A stretch of 64,000 nt of DNA. It comes from Planctomycetota bacterium. Lineage in GTDB: Bacteria; Planctomycetota; Phycisphaerae; Phycisphaerales; UBA1924. This document shows positions 1 to 8,085 of this stretch, in pieces. Position 1 is the first letter of the stretch, and the number at the start of each line of letters is the position of its first letter. The stretch is from assembly GCA_033763975.1 (NCBI GenBank), contig JANRJM010000012.1, forward strand, positions 1 through 64,000. Direction: 5' to 3'. A program made the translations under genes and the position numbers. Under the pieces are notes generated by a model that saw only the letters and a program-made list of their open reading frames with translations, searched no databases and had not been told where the DNA came from.

Positions 1-141
1 GACATCGCCTGCATCTCGCAGGTCGTCGCGGGCGACCCGAGCTGCTCCCCGGTTGATCCTGACTTCAACCGCGACGGCAACGTCGACCAGGACGACATCG
101 CCAGCCTCGAGCAGGTCGTCGCCGGGTCGCCCTGCCCGTAA
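1..141 (+). CDS. C-terminal end of a secreted protein with dockerin-like repeats (partial)
   Basis: The reading frame is open from the window edge to a TAA at 139-141, giving 46 residues. It contains the end of one dockerin-like unit and a complete second one (DPDFNRDGNVDQDDI), and it ends VVAGSPCP. The Asp/Asn spacing is that of an EF-hand-like Ca-binding loop, as in dockerin modules. The same double tail, nearly identical at DNA level, ends the proteins at 6240-7814 and 8086-11418, so this is the third member of a local family. The N-terminal catalytic or binding domains lie outside the window. A strong terminator follows. The role of the tail (anchoring or complex assembly) is inference. 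Confidence 0.85.
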   Translation, partial: DIACISQVVAGDPSCSPVDPDFNRDGNVDQDDIASLEQVVAGSPCP

Positions 142-220
142 GTTCGCCTTCGAGCCTTCACCGGGCCCGAAGCGCACGCGAGGGCCTCTTCCGACGCATC
201 AACGCACTTGATCTCAATGC

Positions 221-249
221 CGCCCCGGGCCCCGCGCCCGGGGCGTTTT
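221..249 (+). terminator. Rho-independent terminator after the dockerin-tail gene
   Basis: A perfect 9-bp stem (CGCCCCGGG with CCCGGGGCG, 221-229 and 237-245) with a 7-nt loop is followed by TTTTC. It lies about 80 bp after the stop of the partial gene and just before the convergent end of mutY. The complementary strand has no U-rich tail, so it should act on the plus strand. Confidence 0.8.
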
Positions 250-252
250 CAT

Positions 253-1341
253 TCAGGGGCGGGCCGCGGCGAGCGCGGCCCGGACCGCCGCGACGTGGGC
301 GCTGGGCACGCCCTGGTCGACGAGCGCATCGGGCAGCACCCAGCGGCGCGTCCGGGAAGGGCGCGGGCGGGTCGGGACGTGTGCACGCCACAGGCGCAGC
401 CGCACCCGCCGGTGCGTGAGCGTGCGCGCGAGTTCGCCCGCGGGGAGGAGCGAAAGCCCGCGCCGGGCCGCGTCGCGCGCGAGGTCGGCGTCGGCGCCGG
501 CGATGGTCGGGGGCGCCCAGAGGCGGGCCCACAGGCCGTCGGCGGGCAGTTGCTCCAGCAGCACGCGTCCGGCGAGGTCGGTCACGACGAGCACGTGCAG
601 GTGCACCTCGGCCCGCGGGGGCGGGCGCTTGGGACGGGGGATCTCGTGCACGCGTCCCGTGCGGCGCGCGACGCACTGCCGGGCGAGCGGGCAGGCGTCG
701 CAGCGCGGGGCGGCCGGGGTGCAGACGAGCGCGCCGAACTCCATGATGCCCTCGTTCACCTCGCCCGGCTGCACGCGCGGGTCGGCGGCGAGGTGGCGGG
801 CCTGCGCCCAGGCCCACGAGACCGAGGCGGGGTCGTCGGCCGCGCCGTCGCGTCCGTGCAGACGCAGCAGCACGCGCAGGACGTTGCCGTCGACGATGGG
901 CTCGCGCTCGTTGTACACGATCGACGCGATCGCGCCGGCGGTGTACGCCCCCACCCCCGGCAGCGTGCGCAGCGCCGCGGCGTCGCGCGGGACGACGCCC
1001 CCGAACCGCGAGACGATCTCACAAGCGGCGGCGTGGAGCATCGAGGCTCGCCGGTAATACCCAAGGCCCGACCAGGCGCGGCGCACCTCGTCGGGATGCG
1101 CGCGGGCCAGCGCGCGCACGGAAGGAAACCGGCGGACGAACGCGCGGAAGGCGGGCTCGACGCGCGACGCCTGCGTCTGCTGGAGCATGAACTCGCTGAC
1201 GAGGGCGCGGTACGGATCACGCCGCCCGGTGCGGGGGTTTACCTTCCGCCAGGGAAAGGGGCGGCGGGACTGCTCGAACCACCGGACGAGCGCGACGGGG
1301 ACGCGCTCGTGTGCGTCAGGCTCGGCGAGAGGAGGTTTCAC
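253..1341 (-). CDS. mutY: A/G-specific adenine DNA glycosylase MutY
   Basis: This base-excision repair enzyme removes adenine mispaired with 8-oxoguanine. At 362 residues it has the usual MutY length. It carries the HhH-GPD fold: the catalytic Glu is E50 in SEFMLQQTQ, the helix-hairpin-helix is LPGVGAYTA (127-135), and the catalytic Asp is D151 in IVDGNV. The 4Fe-4S loop has the exact C-X6-C-X2-C-X5-C spacing (C207, C214, C217, C223). The C-terminal part (about 240-362) is the NUDIX-like domain that reads 8-oxoG. The ATG overlaps the stop of the upstream Nfu-N-like gene by 4 bp, so the two are translationally coupled. It converges on the terminator at 221-249. Confidence 0.95.
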   Translation of the reverse strand: MKPPLAEPDAHERVPVALVRWFEQSRRPFPWRKVNPRTGRRDPYRALVSEFMLQQTQASRVEPAFRAFVRRFPSVRALARAHPDEVRRAWSGLGYYRRASMLHAAACEIVSRFGGVVPRDAAALRTLPGVGAYTAGAIASIVYNEREPIVDGNVLRVLLRLHGRDGAADDPASVSWAWAQARHLAADPRVQPGEVNEGIMEFGALVCTPAAPRCDACPLARQCVARRTGRVHEIPRPKRPPPRAEVHLHVLVVTDLAGRVLLEQLPADGLWARLWAPPTIAGADADLARDAARRGLSLLPAGELARTLTHRRVRLRLWRAHVPTRPRPSRTRRWVLPDALVDQGVPSAHVAAVRAALAAARP

Positions 1342-1613
1342 GCGGGGCCCGGCGCCGCGGCGAGGGCTTCGGCGACGCGCCGGCGGAGGGCGTCCCAGGG
1401 TGTGCCGGGAGTGCGGGAGACGGTGATCCAGCCGTCGTGGATGAGCACGTGCGACACTCCCTCGATGGCCATCAGAGCGCCGGCGAGCGGATCGGCGGCC
1501 TCGGCCCGGGACCGCACGGAGCGGGGACGGTCGGGCGCGGGAGAGGCGTCGAGGACGAACTTGAGCGCGTCGGGGTTGGGCGTCTGGACGACTTCCACGA
1601 TGCGGTAGGGCAC
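1338..1613 (-). CDS. Nfu/NifU N-terminal-domain-like protein, no cysteines
   Basis: This 91-residue protein begins with the TPNPDALKFVL signature of the Nfu N-terminal domain found in Fe-S carrier proteins. It ends with the matching GVSHVLIHDGWITVSR segment. It contains no cysteine at all and lacks the CXXC-bearing NifU C-terminal domain, so it cannot itself hold a cluster through thiolates. Its stop overlaps the start of mutY by 4 bp (ATGA). MutY needs a 4Fe-4S cluster, so a role as partner or adaptor in cluster delivery to MutY is an attractive inference, not shown. Family assignment rests on the motif and size. Confidence 0.75.
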   Translation of the reverse strand: MPYRIVEVVQTPNPDALKFVLDASPAPDRPRSVRSRAEAADPLAGALMAIEGVSHVLIHDGWITVSRTPGTPWDALRRRVAEALAAAPGPA

Positions 1614-1675
1614 GGGGCGATGGTACCGCCGCGGGTGATCGGCGGCGGTAGACTCACCCCGGAGTACGCCGCCTG

Positions 1676-2551
1676 ATGTTCACGGACCGCCCGCAAGCGC
1701 TGATCGACCGGCTGGGGAACTACTCCCTATGGGAGGTCGCGCTCGAATTGGCGCTCATCTGGGTCGTGGTGTACGTGGTGATCCGGTTCGTGCAGGGGAC
1801 TCGTGCGGCGGGGGCGCTCAAGGGCCTGCTGCTGCTGCTCGTCGCGATCACCATCGCGTCGCGGGTGCTGGGAGGCTCCGACGCGTTCCAAAGGCTGACA
1901 TACCTGTACGACAAGTTCATCGCGCTGGCGGCGGTGGCGCTCATCGTGATCTTCCAGCCCGAACTGCGCCGGGCGCTGGTGCGCCTCGGCGAGACCCCGT
2001 TCCTGCGGGGATCGCCCAAGGACGTGCAGCACGTGGCGTCGGAGATCGCGGCGGCGTGCACGTACCTGTCTCGCTCGAAGTTCGGGGCCCTCATCGTGCT
2101 CGAGCGCAACACCCCGCTCGCGGGCGTGGTGGAAGGCGGAACCGTGCTGGGGGCCGAGTTGTCGGCCCGGCTGCTGCAGACGATTTTCTTTCCGGGATCG
2201 GCGCTGCACGACCTGGCGGTGATCGTGAAGGGTCGGACGGTGCACGCGGCGGGGGTGCAGTTGCCCCTCGCCGAGCCCGAGGAGATGCGCGACGCGTCGC
2301 TGGGGTCTCGCCACCGGGCGGCGGTGGGCGTGTCGAAGGAAGCGGACGCGCTGGTGGTGGTGGTGAGCGAAGAGACGGGGTCGATCCGCATCGCGGAGCG
2401 CGGGCGACTCGCCGGGCCCTTCACGCCGGCCCAACTGCGCGATGAACTGACGGTGCGGCTGTCGAAGACGCCGGTGCTGGCCGGGCCCAGGGCGTCGGAG
2501 CCCGAGCGGGGTGTCGAAACGCCGGAAGAGGCTTCGGAACGGAGCGTGTGA
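1676..2551 (+). CDS. cdaA: Membrane-bound diadenylate cyclase (CdaA type)
   Basis: This enzyme makes cyclic di-AMP from two ATP. The 291 residues show the CdaA plan: two to three N-terminal membrane helices (about 20-40, 50-64, 80-95), the linker FQPELRRALVRLG, then the DAC domain. The RHR motif is intact (SRHRAAVGVS, R212-H213-R214), as is the SEETGSI strand. The metal-binding DGA motif reads DLA here (D179-L180-A181); the metal ligand Asp is kept but Gly is replaced by Leu. The next gene is its usual partner cdaR, overlapping by one base (TGATG). Activity is expected but the DLA change deserves a test. Confidence 0.92.
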   Translation: MFTDRPQALIDRLGNYSLWEVALELALIWVVVYVVIRFVQGTRAAGALKGLLLLLVAITIASRVLGGSDAFQRLTYLYDKFIALAAVALIVIFQPELRRALVRLGETPFLRGSPKDVQHVASEIAAACTYLSRSKFGALIVLERNTPLAGVVEGGTVLGAELSARLLQTIFFPGSALHDLAVIVKGRTVHAAGVQLPLAEPEEMRDASLGSRHRAAVGVSKEADALVVVVSEETGSIRIAERGRLAGPFTPAQLRDELTVRLSKTPVLAGPRASEPERGVETPEEASERSV

Positions 2552-3627
2552 TGGCGCGGCACGTGCAGACCATTGTGGCGGCGACGGTGCTGGCGATGCT
2601 GGTGTGGCTGTTCGCCGAGGCCGAGAGCCTGCGCACGGAGGAAGTGACGATCGAACTGGTGTTCGACGCGGACCGCGGGTCGGAGCGGACGATCGACCTG
2701 GTGGATCCGTCGTCGACGCCGGGGGCGCCGGGCACGCCGCGCCCGAGCGGGACGGTGCTGCGGGTGGCGATGACGGTGGAAGGGGCGACGGAGTCCATCG
2801 AGGGCGTGCTGCGCCTGTCGCGGTCTGGGCCGGTCCGGATCACGCCGGGGAGCGAGGGCGTGGGCACGGCCCGGGGCGAGTTCTCGCTGCCCCTGCGCCC
2901 GGTGGTCCGCGCGCTCCCGGAGTTCGGCGCGCAGGGCGTGAGCATCCGGCGGATCGAGCCCGAGGACGTGACGGTGCGCGTGGACGACCTCGTCACGCGC
3001 GACGTGAAGATCACCGTGGTGACACCCGAGGGGGACCTGGAAGGGCTGCCCGAGGCGGTGCCGGCGACGGCGAAGGTCATCGCACCGTCGCGCGAGGCGG
3101 CGAAGCTGACCGAGACGTCGGCGGTGGTGCTGCGGATCGACGATCGGACATGGTCGCGCCTGGTCCCCGGACGGCGCGAGACGGTGCCGGCGGTGCCCCT
3201 GGAGGCGCCGGCCGAGCTGCGCGGCGCGACCCGCGTGCAGATCGTGCCGGGGGCGGCGGACGCGATCCTGACAGTCCGAAGCCGCACCGCGACGGTCCGA
3301 CTGCCGAACGTGCCGGTGCACCTGCGTGTGGCGCCGGCGGAGTTGGCGGCGTTCGACATCACGGTGCCGGAGGCGGACCGGGCGCTGCTCGACGTGACGG
3401 TGTCGGGCCCGGCGGACCTGATCCGTCAGATCGAGACGCGGGAGATCCCGGTGGTGGCGTTCGTGCCGCTGTCGTTCGAGGAACTGGAACGGGCGATCAC
3501 GTCGAAGGAAGCGGTGTTCACGGGCTTTCCGACCGCGCTTCGGTTCGAGGCGGCAAGCCGCGTGGTTCGGCTGACGATCACGCGGCGCGCCCCGGCGGGG
3601 ACCGGTGCGACGCCCCCCGGCCAGTAG
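2551..3627 (+). CDS. cdaR: YbbR/CdaR-like regulator of the diadenylate cyclase
   Basis: This 358-residue protein has one N-terminal membrane anchor (about residues 8-24) and a long extracytoplasmic part made of repeated beta-rich YbbR-like segments, rich in Val, Thr and Pro. CdaR proteins bind CdaA and modulate c-di-AMP output. The call rests on this topology and on direct linkage to cdaA, with start and stop codons overlapping by one base. I chose the ATG at 2551 over the GTG three bases upstream because it gives the typical TGATG coupling. Sequence motifs in YbbR domains are weak, so the name depends partly on context. Confidence 0.8.
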   Translation: MARHVQTIVAATVLAMLVWLFAEAESLRTEEVTIELVFDADRGSERTIDLVDPSSTPGAPGTPRPSGTVLRVAMTVEGATESIEGVLRLSRSGPVRITPGSEGVGTARGEFSLPLRPVVRALPEFGAQGVSIRRIEPEDVTVRVDDLVTRDVKITVVTPEGDLEGLPEAVPATAKVIAPSREAAKLTETSAVVLRIDDRTWSRLVPGRRETVPAVPLEAPAELRGATRVQIVPGAADAILTVRSRTATVRLPNVPVHLRVAPAELAAFDITVPEADRALLDVTVSGPADLIRQIETREIPVVAFVPLSFEELERAITSKEAVFTGFPTALRFEAASRVVRLTITRRAPAGTGATPPGQ

Positions 3628-3642
3628 CCCGGCGGGCCGGCC

Positions 3643-4107
3643 CTAGGCCTTGTATCCCGGGGGAGGCTTGCGCGCCGGCGGCTTGGGCAGCGGTCGGCCG
3701 GCGTTGGGGTTGGCCTTGGCCCCGGCGGGCTTGGCCGGCGCGACGGGCGGCTTGGTGGCGGGGGCGGGCTTGGGCGGTGGCGCGGGCGGCTTGGCCTTCT
3801 GCAGTTCCTTTGCTTCTTTGACCAGCTTCTCCATCGTCGACAACTGGGTCTTGTACGTGGAGATCACCCCGGTGGTGCCGCTGTAGACACCGGCGGCCAT
3901 CTGCACCGGGAGAATGGCTTTTCCCACGCGCGAGAGTTCGGCGACGACATCGCGCATTTCCTCGAGATCTGCGTCGAGGGTGGAGAGCGCCGCGAGTTCG
4001 CTCGGGTCCTTCCCGCCGTAGGCCTTGTAGTGCTTGGTCGCCACATCCTCCCACTTCTTGATGTGGGCCTTGACCGCCTCCGCCGCCGCTTTGAGTTGCG
4101 CGTCCAT
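3643..4107 (-). CDS. Hypothetical helical protein with Pro/Ala/Lys-rich tail
   Basis: I do not recognise this 154-residue protein. Residues 1-105 look helical and coiled-coil-like, rich in Ala, Lys, Glu and Leu. Residues 106-154 form a low-complexity tail of Pro, Ala, Lys and Gly ending GYKA. There is no signal peptide or membrane segment. A purine-rich AAGGGG lies upstream of the ATG. It sits between the divergent atpA and the convergent end of cdaR, sharing no operon. A second small Lys-rich helical protein occurs at 56061-56492; the two are similar in size and style but not clearly homologous by eye. Confidence 0.7.
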   Translation of the reverse strand: MDAQLKAAAEAVKAHIKKWEDVATKHYKAYGGKDPSELAALSTLDADLEEMRDVVAELSRVGKAILPVQMAAGVYSGTTGVISTYKTQLSTMEKLVKEAKELQKAKPPAPPPKPAPATKPPVAPAKPAGAKANPNAGRPLPKPPARKPPPGYKA

Positions 4108-4335
4108 GTTCGTGTGACCCCTTCAGTAGAGCGGCGGATCCTACCGTGAACGGGCCGAGTTTCGCAAGCGAGCCGCAGGCGCGGCGGGCGCGCGGTCTTC
4201 GCCGGCGTGCAGGGCACCAGGCGGGGGCGTCGCCCGGTCGGGGTGACATCGGCGGCGCGGGCGACTACCCTTCACCCCCCGCGGCGGGCAGGTCGTCGCG
4301 GATTCGAAATCAAGCATCCGCGAAGGACTAACGCC

Positions 4336-5892
4336 GTGAAAATCCGCGCCGACGAGATCGCCACCGTCATCAAGAACGAGATCGCCCAGTTCGGGGCCGA
4401 CCTGGAAGTGTCCGAGGTCGGACGGGTGGTGGAGGTCGGCGACGGCATCGCGCGGATCTACGGCCTGAGCAAGGCGATGGCGGGCGAACTGCTGGAGTTC
4501 CAGACCGCCGAGGGCGCCGTGATGGGCCAGGTGTTCAACCTCGAGCTCGACACGGTCGGCGCGGTCATCTACGGCGACTACCTGTCCGTCAAGGAAGGCG
4601 ACATGGTCAAGTCGACCGGCCGCCTGCTCGAGGTGCCCGTCGGCGAGGGGCTGCTGGGGCGCGTGGTGGACCCGCTGGGGCGCCCGATCGACGACGCGGG
4701 CCCGATCCAGGCGGCGGCGTACCGGAAGGTCGACATCATCGCCCCGGGCATCGCCGAGCGTCAGCCGGTGCACGAGCCCCTGCAGACGGGCATCAAGGCG
4801 GTCGACGCCATGATCCCGATCGGGCGCGGGCAGCGCGAGCTGATCATCGGCGACCGCAAGACGGGCAAGACGGCGGTCGCGCTCGACACGATCATCAACC
4901 AGAAGCAGTACTGGGGCACGCCCGACGCGGTGGTGTGCATCTACGTCGCCGTCGGCCAGAAGGAGTCGACGGTCGCGGGCGTGGTGGAGACGCTGAAGAA
5001 GAACGGCGCGATGGACTACACGATCGTGGTGAACGCCGCCAGTTCGGCGCCCGCGCCGATGCAGTACATCGCGCCGTACTCGGGCTGCGCGATGGGCGAG
5101 TACTTCATGTGGCAGGGCATGCAGGGCAAGACGCCCAAGCACGCCCTGTGCATCTACGACGACTTGTCGAAGCAGGCCGTCGCGTACCGCCAGTTGTCGC
5201 TGCTGCTGCGTCGCCCGCCGGGGCGTGAGGCCTTCCCGGGCGACGTGTTCTATCTCCACAGCCGCCTGCTGGAGCGCGCGACCAAGCTGAGCAACGAGAA
5301 CGGCGCCGGCTCGCTGACGGCCCTGCCCGTCATCGAGACGCAGGAGGGCGACGTGTCGGCGTACATCCCCACGAACGTGATCTCGATCACCGACGGGCAG
5401 ATCTACCTCGAGCCCGAACTGTTCTTCAGCGGCGTGCGCCCCGCCATCAACGTCGGTATCTCGGTGTCGCGCGTCGGCGGCAACGCCCAGGTGAAGGCGA
5501 TGAAGAAGATCGCCGGCTCGCTGCGCCTGGACCTGGCCGCGGCCCGCGAACTCGAGGCCTTCGCGCAGCTCGGCACCGAGCTCGACAAGGCCACGCAGCG
5601 CCAGCTCGACCGCGGGCGCCGCATGGTGGAGCTGCTCAAGCAGGGGCAGTACACGCCCTTCCACATCGTGGACCAGGTGATCTCAATCTTCGCCGGCTCG
5701 AAGGGCTACATGGACGACATCGCGGTGACGAACGTCCGGCAGTTCGAGAGCGGGCTGCTCGAGTACTTCAAGGGCGTGGGCAAGCCCGTGTGGGATGAAC
5801 TCAACGCGAAGCGCGCCCTCGACGCCGACCTCGAGAAGAAGCTCGAGAGCGCGATCAAGGCGTACAAGAGCACGTTCAAGGCCGAGAAGTAG
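4336..5892 (+). CDS. atpA: F1 ATP synthase subunit alpha, isolated gene
   Basis: This is the regulatory, nucleotide-binding alpha subunit of F-type ATP synthase. The 518 residues include the N-terminal beta-barrel ([11 protein letters not shown]), the Walker A loop GDRKTGKT (172-179), the conserved [20 protein letters not shown] stretch, and the SVSRVGG segment with the arginine that reaches the beta-subunit site. A GTG start at 4336 is chosen because homology begins there and AAGGA lies about 10 nt upstream; an in-frame ATG at 4207 would add an atypical Arg-rich leader. No other atp gene is next to it: a minus-strand hypothetical lies upstream and a secreted protein downstream, so the F1 genes are split in this genome. 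Confidence 0.95.
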   Translation: MKIRADEIATVIKNEIAQFGADLEVSEVGRVVEVGDGIARIYGLSKAMAGELLEFQTAEGAVMGQVFNLELDTVGAVIYGDYLSVKEGDMVKSTGRLLEVPVGEGLLGRVVDPLGRPIDDAGPIQAAAYRKVDIIAPGIAERQPVHEPLQTGIKAVDAMIPIGRGQRELIIGDRKTGKTAVALDTIINQKQYWGTPDAVVCIYVAVGQKESTVAGVVETLKKNGAMDYTIVVNAASSAPAPMQYIAPYSGCAMGEYFMWQGMQGKTPKHALCIYDDLSKQAVAYRQLSLLLRRPPGREAFPGDVFYLHSRLLERATKLSNENGAGSLTALPVIETQEGDVSAYIPTNVISITDGQIYLEPELFFSGVRPAINVGISVSRVGGNAQVKAMKKIAGSLRLDLAAARELEAFAQLGTELDKATQRQLDRGRRMVELLKQGQYTPFHIVDQVISIFAGSKGYMDDIAVTNVRQFESGLLEYFKGVGKPVWDELNAKRALDADLEKKLESAIKAYKSTFKAEK

Positions 5893-6239
5893 CGGCACTC
5901 CCCTGCGAGCGACGGCCCCGCAGACTACCAACGCGTTCGGGACGCCTGGTGTACGCCGATCTCGCTGAGCGGTGAACGCGGGCGACATCCTGGCGCTCAC
6001 GAAGTCGTCGCCGGTTCCGGCTGCCCAGAGGCAGCACGCACGCGTGCATCGCTCCGCCTTCAGGGTGGCATTACACACGCATGTGGAGTGCGCCTGGCGT
6101 CCGCACGCGCATTTTCTCGCGTCATCCGGGTGAGTTATCGGCGGCGGCGTCGCTCACCACGTACGCACGCATCCTCGCGTGCCGCGGCCGGGGGGCCGGG
6201 GCGACGCGCGGAGCGGCACGAACCACCGGAGACACGGTC
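5893..6239 (+). other. 347-base gap with a possible decayed dockerin-like tail
   Basis: No convincing gene is present. At 5971-6027 the DNA resembles the end of the local dockerin-like tails: a GACATC-CTGGCGCTCA segment followed, after a one-base shift, by codons for EVVAGSGCP. It includes GTCGTCGCCGGTTC, identical to 14 bases of the tail at 11391-11404. This could be a remnant of a further tail copy, but chance similarity in GC-rich DNA cannot be excluded. Confidence 0.3.
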
Positions 6240-7814
6240 ATGGCATGCACTCGTCTGGCCTCGATTCTGGCCCTCACGCTCGCGAGCGGCACCGCCCTCG
6301 CGCAGGGCGATCATTTCAGCTATGAGTATCAGGACGACCTCTTCCTGAACGCCGCCGCGGAGTTCCCCGTCGTCGCGGGCGGGACCGGCGGCTGGGCCTC
6401 GGTCGGGCGCGTCGACGCGTCGAACCCCGCGCAGCTCCGCATGCCGGTGGTCCGCCACGCGCCTTCGGGCGCGCTCGTCTGGGACCGCGTCTGGCGGGTG
6501 AACATCGCCGGATCGCTGGAGGACATCGTCGGCACCGACGTCGTCACGACCTCGAGCCAGGACATTCTCGTCGCCGGGCAGACGACGTGGAACCCCGCCA
6601 CCGCCTTCGACTACGGGAACATCCTCGCCCGCTTCAACGGCGCGGGCAATCTGCTCTGGTCGTGGAACTACCTCGGGCAGGGCTTCATCAGCGAGCCCGG
6701 GCCCGCCCTCACCCTCGGGGGCGACGGCGTCGTCACCATGGTCGGCACCGCCCTGCGACCCGGCGGCGCGCCCGGCAACCGCGGGCACCTCGTTCGGGCG
6801 AGCGGCGCCACCGGCGCGCCGATCCTCCAGCGCATCGTCAGCGCGTCGATCGGCGGCGTCGGCGTTCCCGTGCAGTTCACCGATGTCGTCGAGTACCCCG
6901 GCGGGCGCCTGTTCATCGTCGGGTACACGGTGCGCGGCGGGCAGAGCGACATCATCGTGCTGCTGGGAAACCTCGACCTGTCCCTCGCGATCGCGTACGT
7001 CGTCGACATCCCCATGTCCGACGAGCGCGACGTTTCGGTGGACATCCGCGGCGACGAGGTGATCGTCGCGGCCCCGTCGCGCACCATGGCGTCGAGCGAG
7101 CCCGATTCGACGATCGTGCTGCGGATGAACCCGTCGATCCCGCCCACGGCCGGGGCCCTGCGATGGGGGGTCCGCCTGCCGCAGTTCATCGTGGGCGCGC
7201 GCGGGACGGCGTTCGACCAGGTGGCGGCGGGCGGGCCCGAGACGGTGCTGCTCGCGGGGCGTGAGTTCCCGCTCGGGGCGGGGCGTGCGGCGGTGGTCGC
7301 GCTCGACGGGCTGGGCGCCCCGCAGTGGGGCCGTCGCTACGGCGCGCCCAACCCGCGCGAGAGCTTCGACGGGATCGCGACCTCGCCCAGCACGCTCTTC
7401 GCGGTCGGGCAGCGCATCGACGGGGCGACGCCGATCTCGGGGTACGGCGTGACGGCGCCGAAGACCACGGGCGTCACGGACTGCCTCGACGACCGCCTGC
7501 CCGTGCCCGTCGTCCCCCTCGAGGCGCCGCTGCCGGAACTGGGGCTGAACGTCGAAGCGTTCAGCGGTGCGCTCACGCTGCCGCTCGCGTTCGTGCGGGG
7601 CGTCGAGGCGGTTGACCTGTGCACGCCGCCCTGCGACCCGGACGTCAACTGCGACGGCAACGTCGACCAGGACGACATCGACTGCCTGGCGCAGGCGGTG
7701 GCGGGCGATCTGACGTGCATCTGCGTGGACCCCGACTTCAACCGCGACGGCAACGTCGATCAGGACGACATCGACGCCCTGGCCCAGGTCATCGCGGGCC
7801 AGCCCTGCCCGTAA
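6240..7814 (+). CDS. Secreted propeller-like protein with dockerin-like C-terminal tail
   Basis: The 524-residue product starts with a clear Sec signal peptide (LASILALTLASGTALAQ). Residues about 25-440 are a repetitive beta-rich region with recurring GGDGVVTMVGTA-like and DIIVLLGNLDLS-like strands, reminiscent of SBBP/NHL-type propellers; I cannot name a catalytic domain. Residues about 460-524 are two dockerin-like units (DGNVDQDDIDCLAQ and DGNVDQDDIDALAQ) each after a Cys-containing linker, ending in QPCP. The ATG at 6240 has GGAG 8 nt upstream and directly precedes the signal peptide; earlier in-frame starts lack both. A terminator-like hairpin follows at 7881-7908. Exported surface or extracellular function is inferred. 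Confidence 0.8.
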   Translation: MACTRLASILALTLASGTALAQGDHFSYEYQDDLFLNAAAEFPVVAGGTGGWASVGRVDASNPAQLRMPVVRHAPSGALVWDRVWRVNIAGSLEDIVGTDVVTTSSQDILVAGQTTWNPATAFDYGNILARFNGAGNLLWSWNYLGQGFISEPGPALTLGGDGVVTMVGTALRPGGAPGNRGHLVRASGATGAPILQRIVSASIGGVGVPVQFTDVVEYPGGRLFIVGYTVRGGQSDIIVLLGNLDLSLAIAYVVDIPMSDERDVSVDIRGDEVIVAAPSRTMASSEPDSTIVLRMNPSIPPTAGALRWGVRLPQFIVGARGTAFDQVAAGGPETVLLAGREFPLGAGRAAVVALDGLGAPQWGRRYGAPNPRESFDGIATSPSTLFAVGQRIDGATPISGYGVTAPKTTGVTDCLDDRLPVPVVPLEAPLPELGLNVEAFSGALTLPLAFVRGVEAVDLCTPPCDPDVNCDGNVDQDDIDCLAQAVAGDLTCICVDPDFNRDGNVDQDDIDALAQVIAGQPCP

Positions 7815-7880
7815 ACCGGCGCTCGAAACGCGGCGCGCCCGCCGATCGGCGCACGCACCTTTGATAAACCCAAGACCGCG

Positions 7881-7908
7881 ACCGACCTCGCCGCCGGGGT
7901 CGGTTTTC
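7881..7908 (+). terminator. Terminator hairpin after 6240-7814
   Basis: A 7-bp stem (ACCGACC at 7881-7887 with GGTCGGT at 7898-7904) is followed by TTTC. It lies 67 bp past the stop codon and before the next independent gene. Confidence 0.6.
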
Positions 7909-8085
7909 GCTTGAACTGGGGTCTGCAGAGGCTCTCCGTCGACCTACATTCGCGTCCGACGTGAAGTTTGTATGAATCAACAGAAGACCCCGCGCGTCGA
8001 TTCGCGCCGACTGGTAGCCTCGCGCCACCGTCGGCTTGTGCCATTGATGGTGCGAGTGAGTATCCGTCTTTCAGGAGACATGATC

